34,081 nt of DNA from Prevotella sp. (GCA_003483565.1 DMYZ01000184.1:1-34081), one strand, 5' to 3'; shown: positions 6,867-15,707, numbered from the stretch's first letter. Numbers and translations are program-made. The notes: generated from the letters alone by a model not told the origin.

Positions 6867-8282
6867 TTATTTGATTTTCTTATGTACTTCCAGCATTGCT
6901 TTGGGATCAAGAATCTCATCAAGTTGCTTCTTGCTCAGAAGTTTCTTTTCCAGAGCAATATCTTCCAGGCTCTTCCCCGTCTCAAGTGCCTCTTTGGCAA
7001 TTTTCGTACTGTTTTTATAACCGATATATGGATTCAAGGCTGTCACGATGCCGATGCTGTTGCGAACCATGGCAAGATTATGTTCGGTATTTACCGTAAT
7101 GCCTGCGACACACTTTTCACGCAGGGTATCCAAGGCATTTGTCAGCCAGGTAATACTTTCAAAGAGACATTCTGTGATAACAGGTTCCATAACATTCAAC
7201 TGAAGTTGTCCGGCCTCCGCGGCAAAACTTATAGTGGTGTCGTTGCCAATTACTTTGAAGCATACTTGATTGGTAACTTCCGGGATAACAGGATTAACCT
7301 TGCCAGGCATGATGGAAGATCCCGGAGCCATCGCCGGCAGATTAATCTCATGCATACCGCAGCGAGGACCAGATGCCATCAGACGGAGATCATTGCAAAT
7401 CTTGGACAATTTTATTGCCAGACGCTTTAATGCAGCACTATAGCTGACGTATGCTCCAGTATCCGGAGTGGCCTCGATCATATCCGAAGCCTTTTCAAAG
7501 TGCTCTCCTGTCAGTTCGCTGAGATGAGCAGTAATAAGATCAGTGTATCCCGGAGCGGCATTCAGCCCTGTACCTATAGCTGTTCCACCCATATTGATTT
7601 CATGCAGAAGTTTTTCATTCCTGTCTATATTTGAAATCTCTTCTGTCAGGTTGTTGGCGAAAGCATGAAATTCCTGTCCGGATGTCATTGGCACAGCATC
7701 CTGCAACTGGGTACGTCCCATCTTGACATCATCCTTGAATTGGTTACCTTTTTCATGTAACTCATCAATCAGTTTTTCCAGACTGGCAATCAGTTTCTTG
7801 TTCATGCGGATTACTGCATAGCGTATAGCTGTAGGGTACGTATCATTGGTTGACTGTCCGCAGTTGACATGGTCATTTGGCATGCAGTACTGATATTCTC
7901 CTTTTTGGTGTCCCATAATTTCCAACGCACGGTTAGCAATGACCTCATTCGCATTCATATTGACAGAAGTACCGGCCCCACCCTGCATCATGTCAATAGG
8001 GAAGTTATCCCACAGTGCACCGTGAATGATCTCATCGGCAGCTTTTTCTATGGCATCGGCAATATTTGAATCCAGTGCTCCTACTTCGGCATTGGCCATT
8101 GCTGCTGCCTTTTTGATATAAGCAAATGATATGATGAAATCAGGGTAATTCTTCATTTTTGTTTTTGAAATGCAATAATTGTAAAGTGCACGTTGGGTTT
8201 GCACTCCGTAATAAGCATTTGCCGGAACTTTCAATTCACCTAACAGATCTGATTCAATTCTGATTTTTTTCTCTTTTTCCAT
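6867..8282 (-). CDS. aspA: Aspartate ammonia-lyase, 471 aa
   Basis: Cytosolic enzyme that converts aspartate to fumarate and ammonia. It belongs to the aspartase/fumarase superfamily. The signature GSSIMPGKVNP (residues 321-331), with the catalytic loop serine, is intact, and so are MMQGGAGTSVNMN (residues 98-110) and GQSTNDTYPTA (residues 142-152). Length is the normal 470 or so. Aspartase and class II fumarase are close relatives; the GRTQLQDAVPMT segment and overall sequence favour aspartase. In an anaerobic Bacteroidales cell this would feed fumarate into fumarate reduction. It is monocistronic and divergent from uxuA; I find no clear TAnnTTTG upstream. Confidence 0.9.
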   Translation of the reverse strand: MEKEKKIRIESDLLGELKVPANAYYGVQTQRALYNYCISKTKMKNYPDFIISFAYIKKAAAMANAEVGALDSNIADAIEKAADEIIHGALWDNFPIDMMQGGAGTSVNMNANEVIANRALEIMGHQKGEYQYCMPNDHVNCGQSTNDTYPTAIRYAVIRMNKKLIASLEKLIDELHEKGNQFKDDVKMGRTQLQDAVPMTSGQEFHAFANNLTEEISNIDRNEKLLHEINMGGTAIGTGLNAAPGYTDLITAHLSELTGEHFEKASDMIEATPDTGAYVSYSAALKRLAIKLSKICNDLRLMASGPRCGMHEINLPAMAPGSSIMPGKVNPVIPEVTNQVCFKVIGNDTTISFAAEAGQLQLNVMEPVITECLFESITWLTNALDTLREKCVAGITVNTEHNLAMVRNSIGIVTALNPYIGYKNSTKIAKEALETGKSLEDIALEKKLLSKKQLDEILDPKAMLEVHKKIK

Positions 8283-8311
8283 AATTTGAAATAATTTTTT
8301 TACGATTATAA

Positions 8312-8413
8312 TATGTCTATTGAAACCTTTTCTTTATAATGTTGATATACGAAAACCTTGCTGAAAATTTTTGAGCTGGTGTTGATTTATAAGGAACGGT
8401 AGCAATAGACATA
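8312..8413. repeat. Widely spaced 11-bp inverted repeat in the aspA-uxuA intergenic region
   Basis: TATGTCTATTG (8312-8322) and CAATAGACATA (8403-8413) are exact inverted copies separated by 80 bases, between two divergent genes. They could be paired operator half-sites or ends of an invertible segment, or chance. Confidence 0.4.
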
Positions 8414-8451
8414 AAATTGTTTATATTGCCAATTATATCTGAATTTTTATA

Positions 8452-8459
8452 TATCTTTG
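8452..8459 (+). promoter_or_regulatory. -7 promoter element for uxuA
   Basis: TATCTTTG lies 33 bases before the uxuA ATG. A TTG at 8426-8428, 23 bases upstream, is a possible -33 box. Confidence 0.7.
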
Positions 8460-8492
8460 CAGAGAAATAATTTTAATAACAACTACTGACAA

Positions 8493-9758
8493 ATGGAAAG
8501 AACTTGGAGATGGTTTGGCAAAAAAGACAAGATTACTCTTGCCATGCTAAAGCAAATTGGTGTTGAAGGCATTGTGACTGCTCTGCATGATGTACCTCTT
8601 GGTGAAGTCTGGACCAGAGAAAAAATCCATGAACTGAAAACTTATATCGAATCGTATGGCATGAGATGGAGCGTCGTTGAATCTCTGCCGGTAACAGAAA
8701 CGATTAAATACGGAGGTCCTGACCGTGACCGTCAAATTGATACATACAAAGAAAGTATGCGCAATCTGGCTGCTGAGGGCATTCATACTATTTGCTATAA
8801 CTTTATGCCGGTACTTGACTGGGCCCGTACGGATCTGTTGCATGCAAATCCTAACGGTTCCTGTAATCTGTATTTCAGTATCCCGGAATTTGCCTATTTT
8901 GATATTTATATTTTGAGACGTGAAGGCGCCCGGGAAGATTGGGCTAGCTTCCATGCACTTGGTCCTGACGGAAAACCTAATGGCAGGGATATTGTGAAAG
9001 AAGTTGATGAGCTGAAAAAGAAGATGACTCCGGAAAAAGATCATGCCTTGGTTGAGAATATTGTGATCAAGACACAGGGATTTGTCAGTGGAAACTTTAA
9101 GGAGGGTGATGAGCATCCTGTTGAACTGTTCCGGCAACTGCTTACTTTATATCATGGAATTGACAAGGATCAGCTGCGCAAAAATATGAGTTATTTTCTC
9201 AATGCCATTATGCCGGTCTGTGATGAATGCGACATGTATATGTGTGTTCATCCTGATGACCCTCCTTTCCAGATTCTTGGTTTGCCTCGTATCGTAACTT
9301 CTGATGAAGATATTGAGTGGTTTCTCAATGCTGTACCAGATAAGCATAACGGACTTACCTTCTGTGCAGGCAGCCTTTCTGCCGGTGCGCAGAATAATAT
9401 CGTTGAGCTTGCCAGAAAATATGCCGATCGTACATGGTTCGTACATCTTCGCAGTTGCCATGTGTTCCCTAACGGTGATTTTACAGAGGCCAGTCATCTC
9501 GGCGGACGGGCCGACATCATAGAACTTGTACATATCTTTGAAAAAGAGGAAGAAAAACGGCAGAGCAATGCTAATATAACCAGATTGCCGATGCGTGTTG
9601 ATCATGGCATGACTATGCTCGGGGATGAAAATCGCGGTTATAATGCCGGTTATTCTTTCCTGGGCCGTATGTTCGCCCTTGGACAAGTGCAGGGAATCAT
9701 TGCTGCTGTAGACCGTGAACTGGGGAAGAAATATCAACAACCAGGATTTTTCGATTAA
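8493..9758 (+). CDS. uxuA: Mannonate dehydratase, 421 aa
   Basis: Cytosolic enzyme that dehydrates D-mannonate to 2-keto-3-deoxygluconate in glucuronate breakdown. The N-terminus (MERTWRWFGKKD, then LKQIGVEGIVTALHDVPLGEVW) is characteristic of the UxuA TIM-barrel family. Metal-ligand candidates are seen in CVHPDDPP, FCAGSLSAG, FVHLRS and RVDHGMTM. Length is slightly above the E. coli enzyme. Translation begins about 30 bases after the predicted transcription start. The SDR oxidoreductase gene follows after 21 bases, forming a two-gene operon that supplies its substrate. Confidence 0.95.
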   Translation: MERTWRWFGKKDKITLAMLKQIGVEGIVTALHDVPLGEVWTREKIHELKTYIESYGMRWSVVESLPVTETIKYGGPDRDRQIDTYKESMRNLAAEGIHTICYNFMPVLDWARTDLLHANPNGSCNLYFSIPEFAYFDIYILRREGAREDWASFHALGPDGKPNGRDIVKEVDELKKKMTPEKDHALVENIVIKTQGFVSGNFKEGDEHPVELFRQLLTLYHGIDKDQLRKNMSYFLNAIMPVCDECDMYMCVHPDDPPFQILGLPRIVTSDEDIEWFLNAVPDKHNGLTFCAGSLSAGAQNNIVELARKYADRTWFVHLRSCHVFPNGDFTEASHLGGRADIIELVHIFEKEEEKRQSNANITRLPMRVDHGMTMLGDENRGYNAGYSFLGRMFALGQVQGIIAAVDRELGKKYQQPGFFD

Positions 9759-9779
9759 ACAATTAAATACTAAACAATA

Positions 9780-10592
9780 ATGAACGAACTATTTAACATT
9801 AAGGACTACGTCGTAGTCATCACAGGTGGAACCGGTATTTTAGGTCAGACTATAGGCAAATATCTTGCTGTACAAGGTGCTAAAGTCTGTATTCTAGGCC
9901 GTCGTGCTGAAACAGGTAAAGCAATTGTTGAGGATATCAAGAAAGCTGGCGGTGTAGCCAGATTTTATCAGTGTGATGTTATGGACCAGAAGGTCGTTGA
10001 ACAAAACTGTAAGGATATTCTAAAAGATTTCGGTCGTGTAGATACTTTACTAAATGCTGCAGGGGGAAACCAGCCTGGAGCTGTTATCGCTCCTGACCAG
10101 ACTTTCTTTGATCTGGATCCGGCACAGTTCCAGAAAGTATTGAATCTGAATCTTACCGGTACTGTAATTCCTACACAGGTGTTCCTGCATCCTATGGTAA
10201 AACAGGGCAAGGGAAGCATTATCAATTTTTCCAGCATGGCTGCATTTCGCCCAATGACACGTGTTTGCGGTTATGCTGCAGCTAAGGCCGGTATATCAAA
10301 TTTTACGGCTTATATGGCTCATGAAGCAGCCCGGAAATTTGGCGAGGGTATTCGTGTTAATGCTATTGCTCCTGGATTCTTCGTGAGCAATCAGAATCGC
10401 GCTCTTCTTACCAATCCGGACGGTACCTTTACCCAGCGTGGAAAAGATGTTATCCGGCAGACTCCTTTTGGTCGCTTTGGTAAGCCAGAGGAACTTTGCG
10501 GAACGATACAGTATCTGATGAGTGATGCAGCGAATTTTGTGACTGGCACTGTTGCTGTCGTAGATGGCGGATTCAATAGTTTTGCAATGTAA
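9780..10592 (+). CDS. SDR-family D-mannonate oxidoreductase (fructuronate reductase), 270 aa
   Basis: This is a classical short-chain dehydrogenase: cofactor loop TGGTGILG (residues 15-22), NAAGG (92-96), catalytic Ser151/152 in NFSSM, and Tyr165-X3-Lys169. Its place directly after uxuA implies NAD(P)H-dependent reduction of D-fructuronate to D-mannonate, the step before UxuA. In E. coli this step is done by the unrelated long-chain UxuB; Bacteroidetes commonly carry an SDR enzyme beside uxuA instead. Fold and operon are certain; the exact substrate is inferred from context. No separate promoter is visible in the 21-base gap. Confidence 0.83.
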   Translation: MNELFNIKDYVVVITGGTGILGQTIGKYLAVQGAKVCILGRRAETGKAIVEDIKKAGGVARFYQCDVMDQKVVEQNCKDILKDFGRVDTLLNAAGGNQPGAVIAPDQTFFDLDPAQFQKVLNLNLTGTVIPTQVFLHPMVKQGKGSIINFSSMAAFRPMTRVCGYAAAKAGISNFTAYMAHEAARKFGEGIRVNAIAPGFFVSNQNRALLTNPDGTFTQRGKDVIRQTPFGRFGKPEELCGTIQYLMSDAANFVTGTVAVVDGGFNSFAM

Positions 10593-10604
10593 TTAGGTCC
10601 TGAA

Positions 10605-10618
10605 CGTAAAGGTTTACG
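10605..10618 (+). terminator. Small hairpin with T-rich tail after the uxuA operon
   Basis: CGTAAA and TTTACG form a compact inverted repeat 13 bases past the stop. T-rich sequence at about 10623-10638 follows, but not immediately. It is a weak terminator candidate. Confidence 0.35.
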
Positions 10619-10662
10619 CAATGTTTTGTGTTTTTTTTGAGATGAAATATGGGATTATTGCC

Positions 10663-10670
10663 TACCTTTG
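10663..10670 (+). promoter_or_regulatory. -7 promoter element for uxaB
   Basis: TACCTTTG lies 38 bases before the uxaB ATG. TTTG at 10636-10639, 23 bases upstream, may be the -33 box. This gives uxaB its own promoter, separate from the uxuA operon. Confidence 0.7.
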
Positions 10671-10708
10671 TATCAGAAATCTAGATCATTTAATTCATAA
10701 AACAAACT

Positions 10709-12190
10709 ATGTCAGAATTAAAAGCTTTAAACAAGCGTACAGCGCCTAAGAGCGTAATGCCAGAAAGAATTATTCAATTTGGTGAAGGTAATTTCCTTCG
10801 TGCCTTTGTAGATTGGATTATCTACAATATGGATCAGAAGACTAACTTTAATTCATCTGTAGTCATCGTACAACCTTTGGCTAAAGGTATGGTAGACTGG
10901 TTGAATGGTCAGGACTGCCTGTATCATGTAAATCTTCAGGGTAAGGAAAATGGTCAGCCTGTCAACACTCTTACACGTATAGACGCTGTAAGCCGTGCTC
11001 TCAATCCATATTCTCAGAATCAGGCATTTATGGCTCTTGCTGAACAGCCGGAGATGAGATTCATCATCAGTAATACTACTGAGGCCGGTATTGCCTTTGA
11101 CGATAGTTGTAAGTTTACCGATAAACCGGCTGCCAGCTATCCTGGTAAACTGGTCCAACTCCTCTTCCATCGTTATCAGTACTTCAATGGTGATATTTCT
11201 AAAGGTATGATTCTTATGCCTTGTGAGTTGATCTTCTTGAATGGTCATCATCTCAAAGAATGTATCTATCAGTACATAGAGCTTTGGAAAGAAGATATGG
11301 GCAAAGATTATGAAGGTTTCAAGCAATGGTTTGCCAAGTACTGCTATGTATGTGCTACTCTGGTGGATCGTATCGTTCCTGGATTCCCTCGTGATACCAT
11401 TAAAGAGATTCAACAGAAGATTGGTTATAAAGATGATCTGGTCGTTAAGGCTGAGAGTTTCCATCTTTGGGTTATCGAAAAGGCAGAGAACATGACTATC
11501 GAGCAGATGAAAGAAGAATTCCCTGCAGAAAAGGCCGGTCTGCATGTCCTTATTACTGATGATGAAAAACCATATCATGCACGTAAGGTTACATTGTTGA
11601 ATGGTCCTCACACGGTTCTTTCTCCTGTTACCTTCCTGAGTGGTGTCAATATTGTCCGTGATGCCTGTGAGCATCCTGTACTGGGTAAGTATATCCATAA
11701 GGTGCAGTTTGACGAATTGATGCAGACCCTTGATCTTCCTATGGAAGAACTTCAGAAGTTTGCTGCGGATGTTCTTGAGCGTTTTGAGAATCCGTTCGTT
11801 GATCATCAGGTAACTTCGATCATGCTGAATTCATTCCCTAAATATGAAACTCGTGACCTTCCCGGTGTGAAAATCTACTTACAGCGTAAAGGTGTACTTC
11901 CTCAGGGACTGGTATTCGGACTGGCTGCTATTATTACATATTATAAAGGTGGCAAACGTGAAGATGGTACAGAGATCATTCCTAATGATGATATAAAGAT
12001 TATGGAAAAGCTGAAAGATCTCTGGGCTACTGCTGATACACAGAAAATTGCTGAGGGTGTTCTTGCTTTTGACTATGTATGGCATGAAGATCTGAACAAG
12101 ACGGTCCCTGGACTGGCTGCATTGGTAAAGAAGGATCTGGATCTTATTCAGGCAAAAGGTATGCTTGAGGCTGTGAAGACTATCCTTTAA
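10709..12190 (+). CDS. uxaB: Tagaturonate reductase (altronate oxidoreductase), 493 aa
   Basis: NADH-dependent interconversion of D-tagaturonate and D-altronate in galacturonate breakdown. It belongs to the polyol-specific long-chain dehydrogenase/reductase family. The N-terminus PERIIQFGEGNFLRAFVDW and the segments RFIISNTTEAGI, CATLVDRIVPGFPRD and VTLLNGPHTVL closely match E. coli UxaB as I remember it. The family lysine is in the KVTLLNG segment. Length is close to the E. coli enzyme (about 483). It sits next to the glucuronate genes, so the region handles both hexuronates, but altronate dehydratase is not in the window. It ends in a strong terminator. Confidence 0.92.
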   Translation: MSELKALNKRTAPKSVMPERIIQFGEGNFLRAFVDWIIYNMDQKTNFNSSVVIVQPLAKGMVDWLNGQDCLYHVNLQGKENGQPVNTLTRIDAVSRALNPYSQNQAFMALAEQPEMRFIISNTTEAGIAFDDSCKFTDKPAASYPGKLVQLLFHRYQYFNGDISKGMILMPCELIFLNGHHLKECIYQYIELWKEDMGKDYEGFKQWFAKYCYVCATLVDRIVPGFPRDTIKEIQQKIGYKDDLVVKAESFHLWVIEKAENMTIEQMKEEFPAEKAGLHVLITDDEKPYHARKVTLLNGPHTVLSPVTFLSGVNIVRDACEHPVLGKYIHKVQFDELMQTLDLPMEELQKFAADVLERFENPFVDHQVTSIMLNSFPKYETRDLPGVKIYLQRKGVLPQGLVFGLAAIITYYKGGKREDGTEIIPNDDIKIMEKLKDLWATADTQKIAEGVLAFDYVWHEDLNKTVPGLAALVKKDLDLIQAKGMLEAVKTIL

Positions 12191-12217
12191 GCAGACTATC
12201 GATTTCAAAGACATAAT

Positions 12218-12255
12218 AAAAGGGGTGGACATAAAGAATGTTCGCTCCTTTTTTG
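12218..12255 (+). terminator. Intrinsic terminator of uxaB
   Basis: A 14-bp stem with three G-U wobbles (12218-12231 with 12239-12252), a 7-base loop and a run of six T residues (12249-12254). The -7 motif of the next gene begins at 12256, so terminator and promoter abut. Confidence 0.88.
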
Positions 12256-12263
12256 TATCTTTG
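12256..12263 (+). promoter_or_regulatory. -7 promoter element for the YhcH-family gene
   Basis: TATCTTTG lies 41 bases before the ATG at 12305. No clear -33 box is visible because that position falls inside the preceding terminator stem. Confidence 0.6.
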
Positions 12264-12304
12264 CAATAAATCAATTAGAAACAATCTTTAAAAGTTCAGT
12301 TACA

Positions 12305-12943
12305 ATGAAAAGAATATTATTTTCTGTTGTCTTATTTAGTCTGGCACTCTTTGCACAGGCACAGAACAGAGGTTATTATACTAAATACTATTCTGACAGT
12401 CGATTGATCAAAATGGCAAATAACTGGATCAATTCAGGCGAATGGCGTAATGGGTTCAATAAAGCTAATCCTGATCAAAGTGTGAACGCTGTGGAATTTT
12501 ATGAACAGTATCAGAAAAATCCGGGACAGTGGAAGGCTCTTTTTAACTGGTTACAGAATACGGACTTGCAGAACCTTCCAAAAGGAAACCATCCTATAGA
12601 AGGAACTTCTCTTGTTGCAAGCGTCCAGGACGACACAAACGGTCCTTTGGAAAGCAAAAGAAGCGAAAGTCATTATCATCATATTGATTTTCAGTTTGTG
12701 GTGAAAGGGATAGAACGCTTTGGCATCATAGACCACTATACAAGTAAGCCCAATTGCCATTATGACGGGAAAAGGGATGTTATCCATTATGATTATATTC
12801 AAGACAAGGCTCGCTTTTACGATAGTAAACCGAATAATTTCTTTATTTTCTTCCCCGGTGACTGGCATATTGCCAAAGTCAATAATAACAGCAATGACCA
12901 GAATATCCGTGTCATTGTGATCAAGGTGGATTATAAGAAATAA
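12305..12943 (+). CDS. Exported YhcH/YjgK/YiaL (EbgC-like) family protein, 212 aa
   Basis: A signal peptide (MKRILFSVVLFSLALFAQAQ) precedes a cupin-like domain of the DUF386 family, which includes E. coli YhcH, EbgC and TabA. Typical features are the HYHHIDFQFVVKGIERF stretch with clustered histidines as likely metal ligands, a DIIHYD-like segment (DVIHYDY) and the C-terminal FFIFFPGDWHIAKV, the FxPxxxH motif of the family. E. coli members are cytosolic and about 150 residues; this one is secreted and carries roughly 60 extra N-terminal residues. A role in sugar-acid or oligosaccharide processing fits the uronate neighbours but is unproven. It converges on the MFS gene with only four bases between stops. 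Confidence 0.8.
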   Translation: MKRILFSVVLFSLALFAQAQNRGYYTKYYSDSRLIKMANNWINSGEWRNGFNKANPDQSVNAVEFYEQYQKNPGQWKALFNWLQNTDLQNLPKGNHPIEGTSLVASVQDDTNGPLESKRSESHYHHIDFQFVVKGIERFGIIDHYTSKPNCHYDGKRDVIHYDYIQDKARFYDSKPNNFFIFFPGDWHIAKVNNNSNDQNIRVIVIKVDYKK

Positions 12944-12947
12944 ATCC

Positions 12948-14120
12948 TCATCTGTTCTTGTGCTTCATGTACCATGGATGTACAATGAAATTATAGAAGA
13001 ATAAGGTTACGATGGTAAGTACAAAAGCTACTATCAGGGCCTTATTTCCATCTGACAGGATACCGTAGCCAAGAAATAATCCCAAAGATAATCCGGCTTC
13101 CCAGCCAAGAAAATAGGAACTCTGGCTGGTCCCACGCTGGCAATGTTTGCTGAGTTTTACAAAGAACAAGAGAAAACGACTTCCAATGAGACTTATACCA
13201 AATCCTATCAATGCCGGAGCCAGTTTGTTGACAATAATGTCATAGCGTGTAATGAGCAGTAATATTGCTGTACCAATACAAATCAATCCAGTAAGAGCTT
13301 CACTCTTCAAATCAGCATTGGCAAAAGCATATTTTTCTGCAAGAAAGGAAAAGAAGAATCCCGTTATTAGCATTGCATAGAATACAGGATCTTTTGTGGT
13401 GGAAAAAACAAGTCCTAGAATGGTCGTCACCAAGACTGTAGATATAAAAAGAAGAAAACCTTGGGGAAGGAAAAAACGATCCAGAGAAAATATCTTTAAT
13501 ATTTCTCCCGGGGCCTTGGGGGTAAAATGTACTGATGAAATTAATATTATGGCTGCAAAAGCACAGGAGCAAGCCATCAGAAGATCGTTGGCATAACCCA
13601 TACTTCGATATATCAGTATTGATGCCAGCGGGCCGAGGGCAAGGGCAAGGCGTCCAAACCAGCTGAAACTATAGTTGGCTTCTGTACGCTGAAAGGATTC
13701 ACAAGTATCTATAATCAGTGTGCTCATCAACGTGATTTCTGCCAACCCATAGAATGCTCCCATCAACAAGCGAATGATGAAATAATATCTAACTGAAGAA
13801 GCTTGGGTTGCTATGGAATCTATGTAATAAAGACAGGCTATGCAGGCGATGATACAAAGAATGGAATACTGGCAGACCCTGTTACGACTGTGAGCCTTTA
13901 TGAGATATGAGACAAAACCACCAAAGAGAAATATTCCAATGCCCATAGCTCCCATGGCTAGTCCTGTCTCCATGCCACTATAACCGTGTGCCTGCATTCT
14001 GGCAGGAATAGCTGGGATGAGTATATACATACTAGTTATCAATAAAAGATGAGCTATTGATAACAGCCAGAAATCTTTATTCCATAATCGGATATGTATT
14101 GGAGTATTCTGTGTATCCAT
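12948..14120 (-). CDS. Major facilitator superfamily transporter, 390 aa
   Basis: An inner-membrane carrier with about 12 hydrophobic helices, split into two halves by a short basic/proline-rich loop near HFTPKAPGEILKIF. Motif A between helices 2 and 3 is weak: the loop after GGFVSYLIKAHSRNR keeps only basic residues. A glycine-rich helix with RLLMGAFYGLAE fits helix 4. The substrate cannot be read from sequence. It starts seven bases after the panB stop, so it is in the panB operon. A role in pantothenate or precursor transport is possible but is only positional inference. Confidence 0.78.
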   Translation of the reverse strand: MDTQNTPIHIRLWNKDFWLLSIAHLLLITSMYILIPAIPARMQAHGYSGMETGLAMGAMGIGIFLFGGFVSYLIKAHSRNRVCQYSILCIIACIACLYYIDSIATQASSVRYYFIIRLLMGAFYGLAEITLMSTLIIDTCESFQRTEANYSFSWFGRLALALGPLASILIYRSMGYANDLLMACSCAFAAIILISSVHFTPKAPGEILKIFSLDRFFLPQGFLLFISTVLVTTILGLVFSTTKDPVFYAMLITGFFFSFLAEKYAFANADLKSEALTGLICIGTAILLLITRYDIIVNKLAPALIGFGISLIGSRFLLFFVKLSKHCQRGTSQSSYFLGWEAGLSLGLFLGYGILSDGNKALIVAFVLTIVTLFFYNFIVHPWYMKHKNR

Positions 14121-14127
14121 GCTTTAT

Positions 14128-14946
14128 TTAATAACTTTCACTTTCATTTGGAAAAGTATTTTCTTTTACTGTCTTGATATATTCCTGAACACCTTCGGAC
14201 ATGCATTTATTCATATCTGCAAAATGACGGAGAAACTTTGGTTTAAAACCTTGTGTCATACCTAAAGCATCTGCGTAGACAAGAACCTGTCCGTCAGTAT
14301 GACTACCGGCACCTATACCAATAGTAGCAGCTTTGACTTCCTTTGTCACCTCTTCTGCCAACTTTGCCGGTACTTTCTCCAGTGTGATACCGAAAACCCC
14401 TGCTTCATCAAGAATTTTTGCATCAGATATAAGCTTGTCTGCTTCAGCTTTTTCCTTGGCGCGAAGTCCGTAACCTCCAAATTTATTTATACTTTGCGGC
14501 GTAAGTCCCAGATGCCCCATAACAGGAATACCGGCATCAATAATGCCTTTGACCGTGTCTGCAATTTCTGCCCCGCCTTCCATCTTTACAGCATCAGCCC
14601 CACTCTCCTTGATAATACGCAGGGCATTACGGATTCCGTCCTCACGGCTGATCTGATAGCTGCCGAAAGGCATGTCGCAGAGAACAAGACAATGCCGGCA
14701 TGCACGAGCTACAGAGCGGGCATGATAGATCATTTGTTCTATTGTAATAGGAATGGTATTTGCGTTACCTGCCATCACGTTAGAGGCAGAGTCTCCTATA
14801 AGAATGCCGTCTATGCCTGCTGTGTCTATGATGCTTGCTGTCGTATAGTCATAAGCTGTCAGCATGGTGATCTTCTCGCCGGCTTGTTTCATATCCACAA
14901 AAGTCTTGGCCGTTATCTTTTTCTTATCTGTTGTTAAATATCCCAT
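14128..14946 (-). CDS. panB: 3-methyl-2-oxobutanoate hydroxymethyltransferase, 272 aa
   Basis: First committed step of pantothenate synthesis: it transfers a hydroxymethyl group from methylene-THF to 2-ketoisovalerate to give ketopantoate. The TIM-barrel family motifs are intact: MLTAYDYTTASI, LIGDSASNVMAG (metal Asp), VLCDMPFGSYQ, VKMEGG, VMGHLGLTPQS, the ITLEKVP segment with catalytic Glu, and GIGAGSHTDGQVLVYAD. Length is normal. It is first in a two-gene unit with the MFS carrier. The next enzyme, PanE, is encoded at 32264-33184, unlinked in transcription. Confidence 0.95.
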   Translation of the reverse strand: MGYLTTDKKKITAKTFVDMKQAGEKITMLTAYDYTTASIIDTAGIDGILIGDSASNVMAGNANTIPITIEQMIYHARSVARACRHCLVLCDMPFGSYQISREDGIRNALRIIKESGADAVKMEGGAEIADTVKGIIDAGIPVMGHLGLTPQSINKFGGYGLRAKEKAEADKLISDAKILDEAGVFGITLEKVPAKLAEEVTKEVKAATIGIGAGSHTDGQVLVYADALGMTQGFKPKFLRHFADMNKCMSEGVQEYIKTVKENTFPNESESY

Positions 14947-15008
14947 TCCGCTTAAAATACTTAAAATTTAATCGTAAAACTATTATTTGCTGTCATTTAA
15001 TTGTATTG

Positions 15009-15016
15009 CAAAGTTA
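15009..15016 (-). promoter_or_regulatory. -7 promoter element for panB
   Basis: On the minus strand this reads TAACTTTG, 62 bases before the panB start codon. The -33 position would fall in the end of the HAD gene, and no clear box is seen there. Confidence 0.55.
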
Positions 15017-15023
15017 CTGCAAT

Positions 15024-15680
15024 TTATTGATATCTGTTAATCTTATGACATAATTTTTCCATTGTCAATCCTTGATAATCCTTAAGAATTACATCTGAAT
15101 AGGAGCGTATAGCCTCTTCGCTGTTGGTCGTTGCAAGACCGATAACAGGCATCAAAGCTGCTCTTACTGCTTTAAGACCATTGAAGCTATCCTCGAAACC
15201 GATACATTCTTTTGGCTCAACCTTGAAGTAAGAAGCTCCTTTCAGATAACAGTCTGGATCTGGCTTACTTTTGGCAAAGTCTTCACTGGTAAGAATTTTG
15301 TTGAACAGCAATTTGAATTCAGGATGCTTATCATATACATTCTGCATCTTTTCCTTATTGCTGCTGGTGACAACAGCAGTTTTTATTCCGTTTTTTTGTA
15401 GGTCATGAACAAAATCCAAAAAACCCGGGATATAATCGAAACTCATGTTACGTTCAAACTTATCAAGCTCTGCCGTAATTTCTTTCTGCTGTTCTTCTTT
15501 GCCGGTGAAATAGAGATCAAAGATCTGCTGGAGTGTTGATCCTTTGATTTTTGAAGCTAATAATGGATTTTCAGGATAATATTTTTGAAAAACCTTTGAC
15601 CAAAAAATTGTATACTGTGGTTCTGTATTGAATACGACCCCATCTAAGTCAAATAATGCTACCTTATAACAATCTACCAT
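15024..15680 (-). CDS. HAD-superfamily hydrolase, beta-phosphoglucomutase-like, 218 aa
   Basis: A cytosolic HAD subfamily IA phosphatase or phosphomutase. Motif I is FDLDGVVFNTEP (Asp11, Asp13), motif II is VVTSS, the motif III lysine is in KSKPDPD, and motif IV is GFEDSFNGLKA. A four-helix cap lies between motifs I and II. The sequence resembles CbbY/PgmB-type enzymes acting on sugar phosphates; the exact substrate is unknown. The frame is open for another 86 codons upstream, but ATG 15680 is right: it sits just before motif I, its promoter lies at 15708, and a longer protein would run through the rsmG promoter and coding region. Confidence 0.82.
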   Translation of the reverse strand: MVDCYKVALFDLDGVVFNTEPQYTIFWSKVFQKYYPENPLLASKIKGSTLQQIFDLYFTGKEEQQKEITAELDKFERNMSFDYIPGFLDFVHDLQKNGIKTAVVTSSNKEKMQNVYDKHPEFKLLFNKILTSEDFAKSKPDPDCYLKGASYFKVEPKECIGFEDSFNGLKAVRAALMPVIGLATTNSEEAIRSYSDVILKDYQGLTMEKLCHKINRYQ

Positions 15681-15707
15681 TTTATTTACCAATTTACTTT
15701 TTGCATG

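Noticed and set aside
6819..7430. 203-codon frame on the plus strand opposite the end of aspA
   Set aside because: It starts inside the bidirectional terminator and runs antisense to aspA; no family resemblance.
10853..11806. Long open frame (317 codons) on the minus strand opposite uxaB
   Set aside because: It lies wholly inside a confidently identified uxaB gene, shows no recognisable domain and has unnatural Ile/Leu/His-rich composition, as expected from the complement of a coding strand.
14299..14937. 212-codon frame on the plus strand opposite panB
   Set aside because: Fully antisense to panB; Cys/Phe-rich translation without a domain or its own promoter motif.
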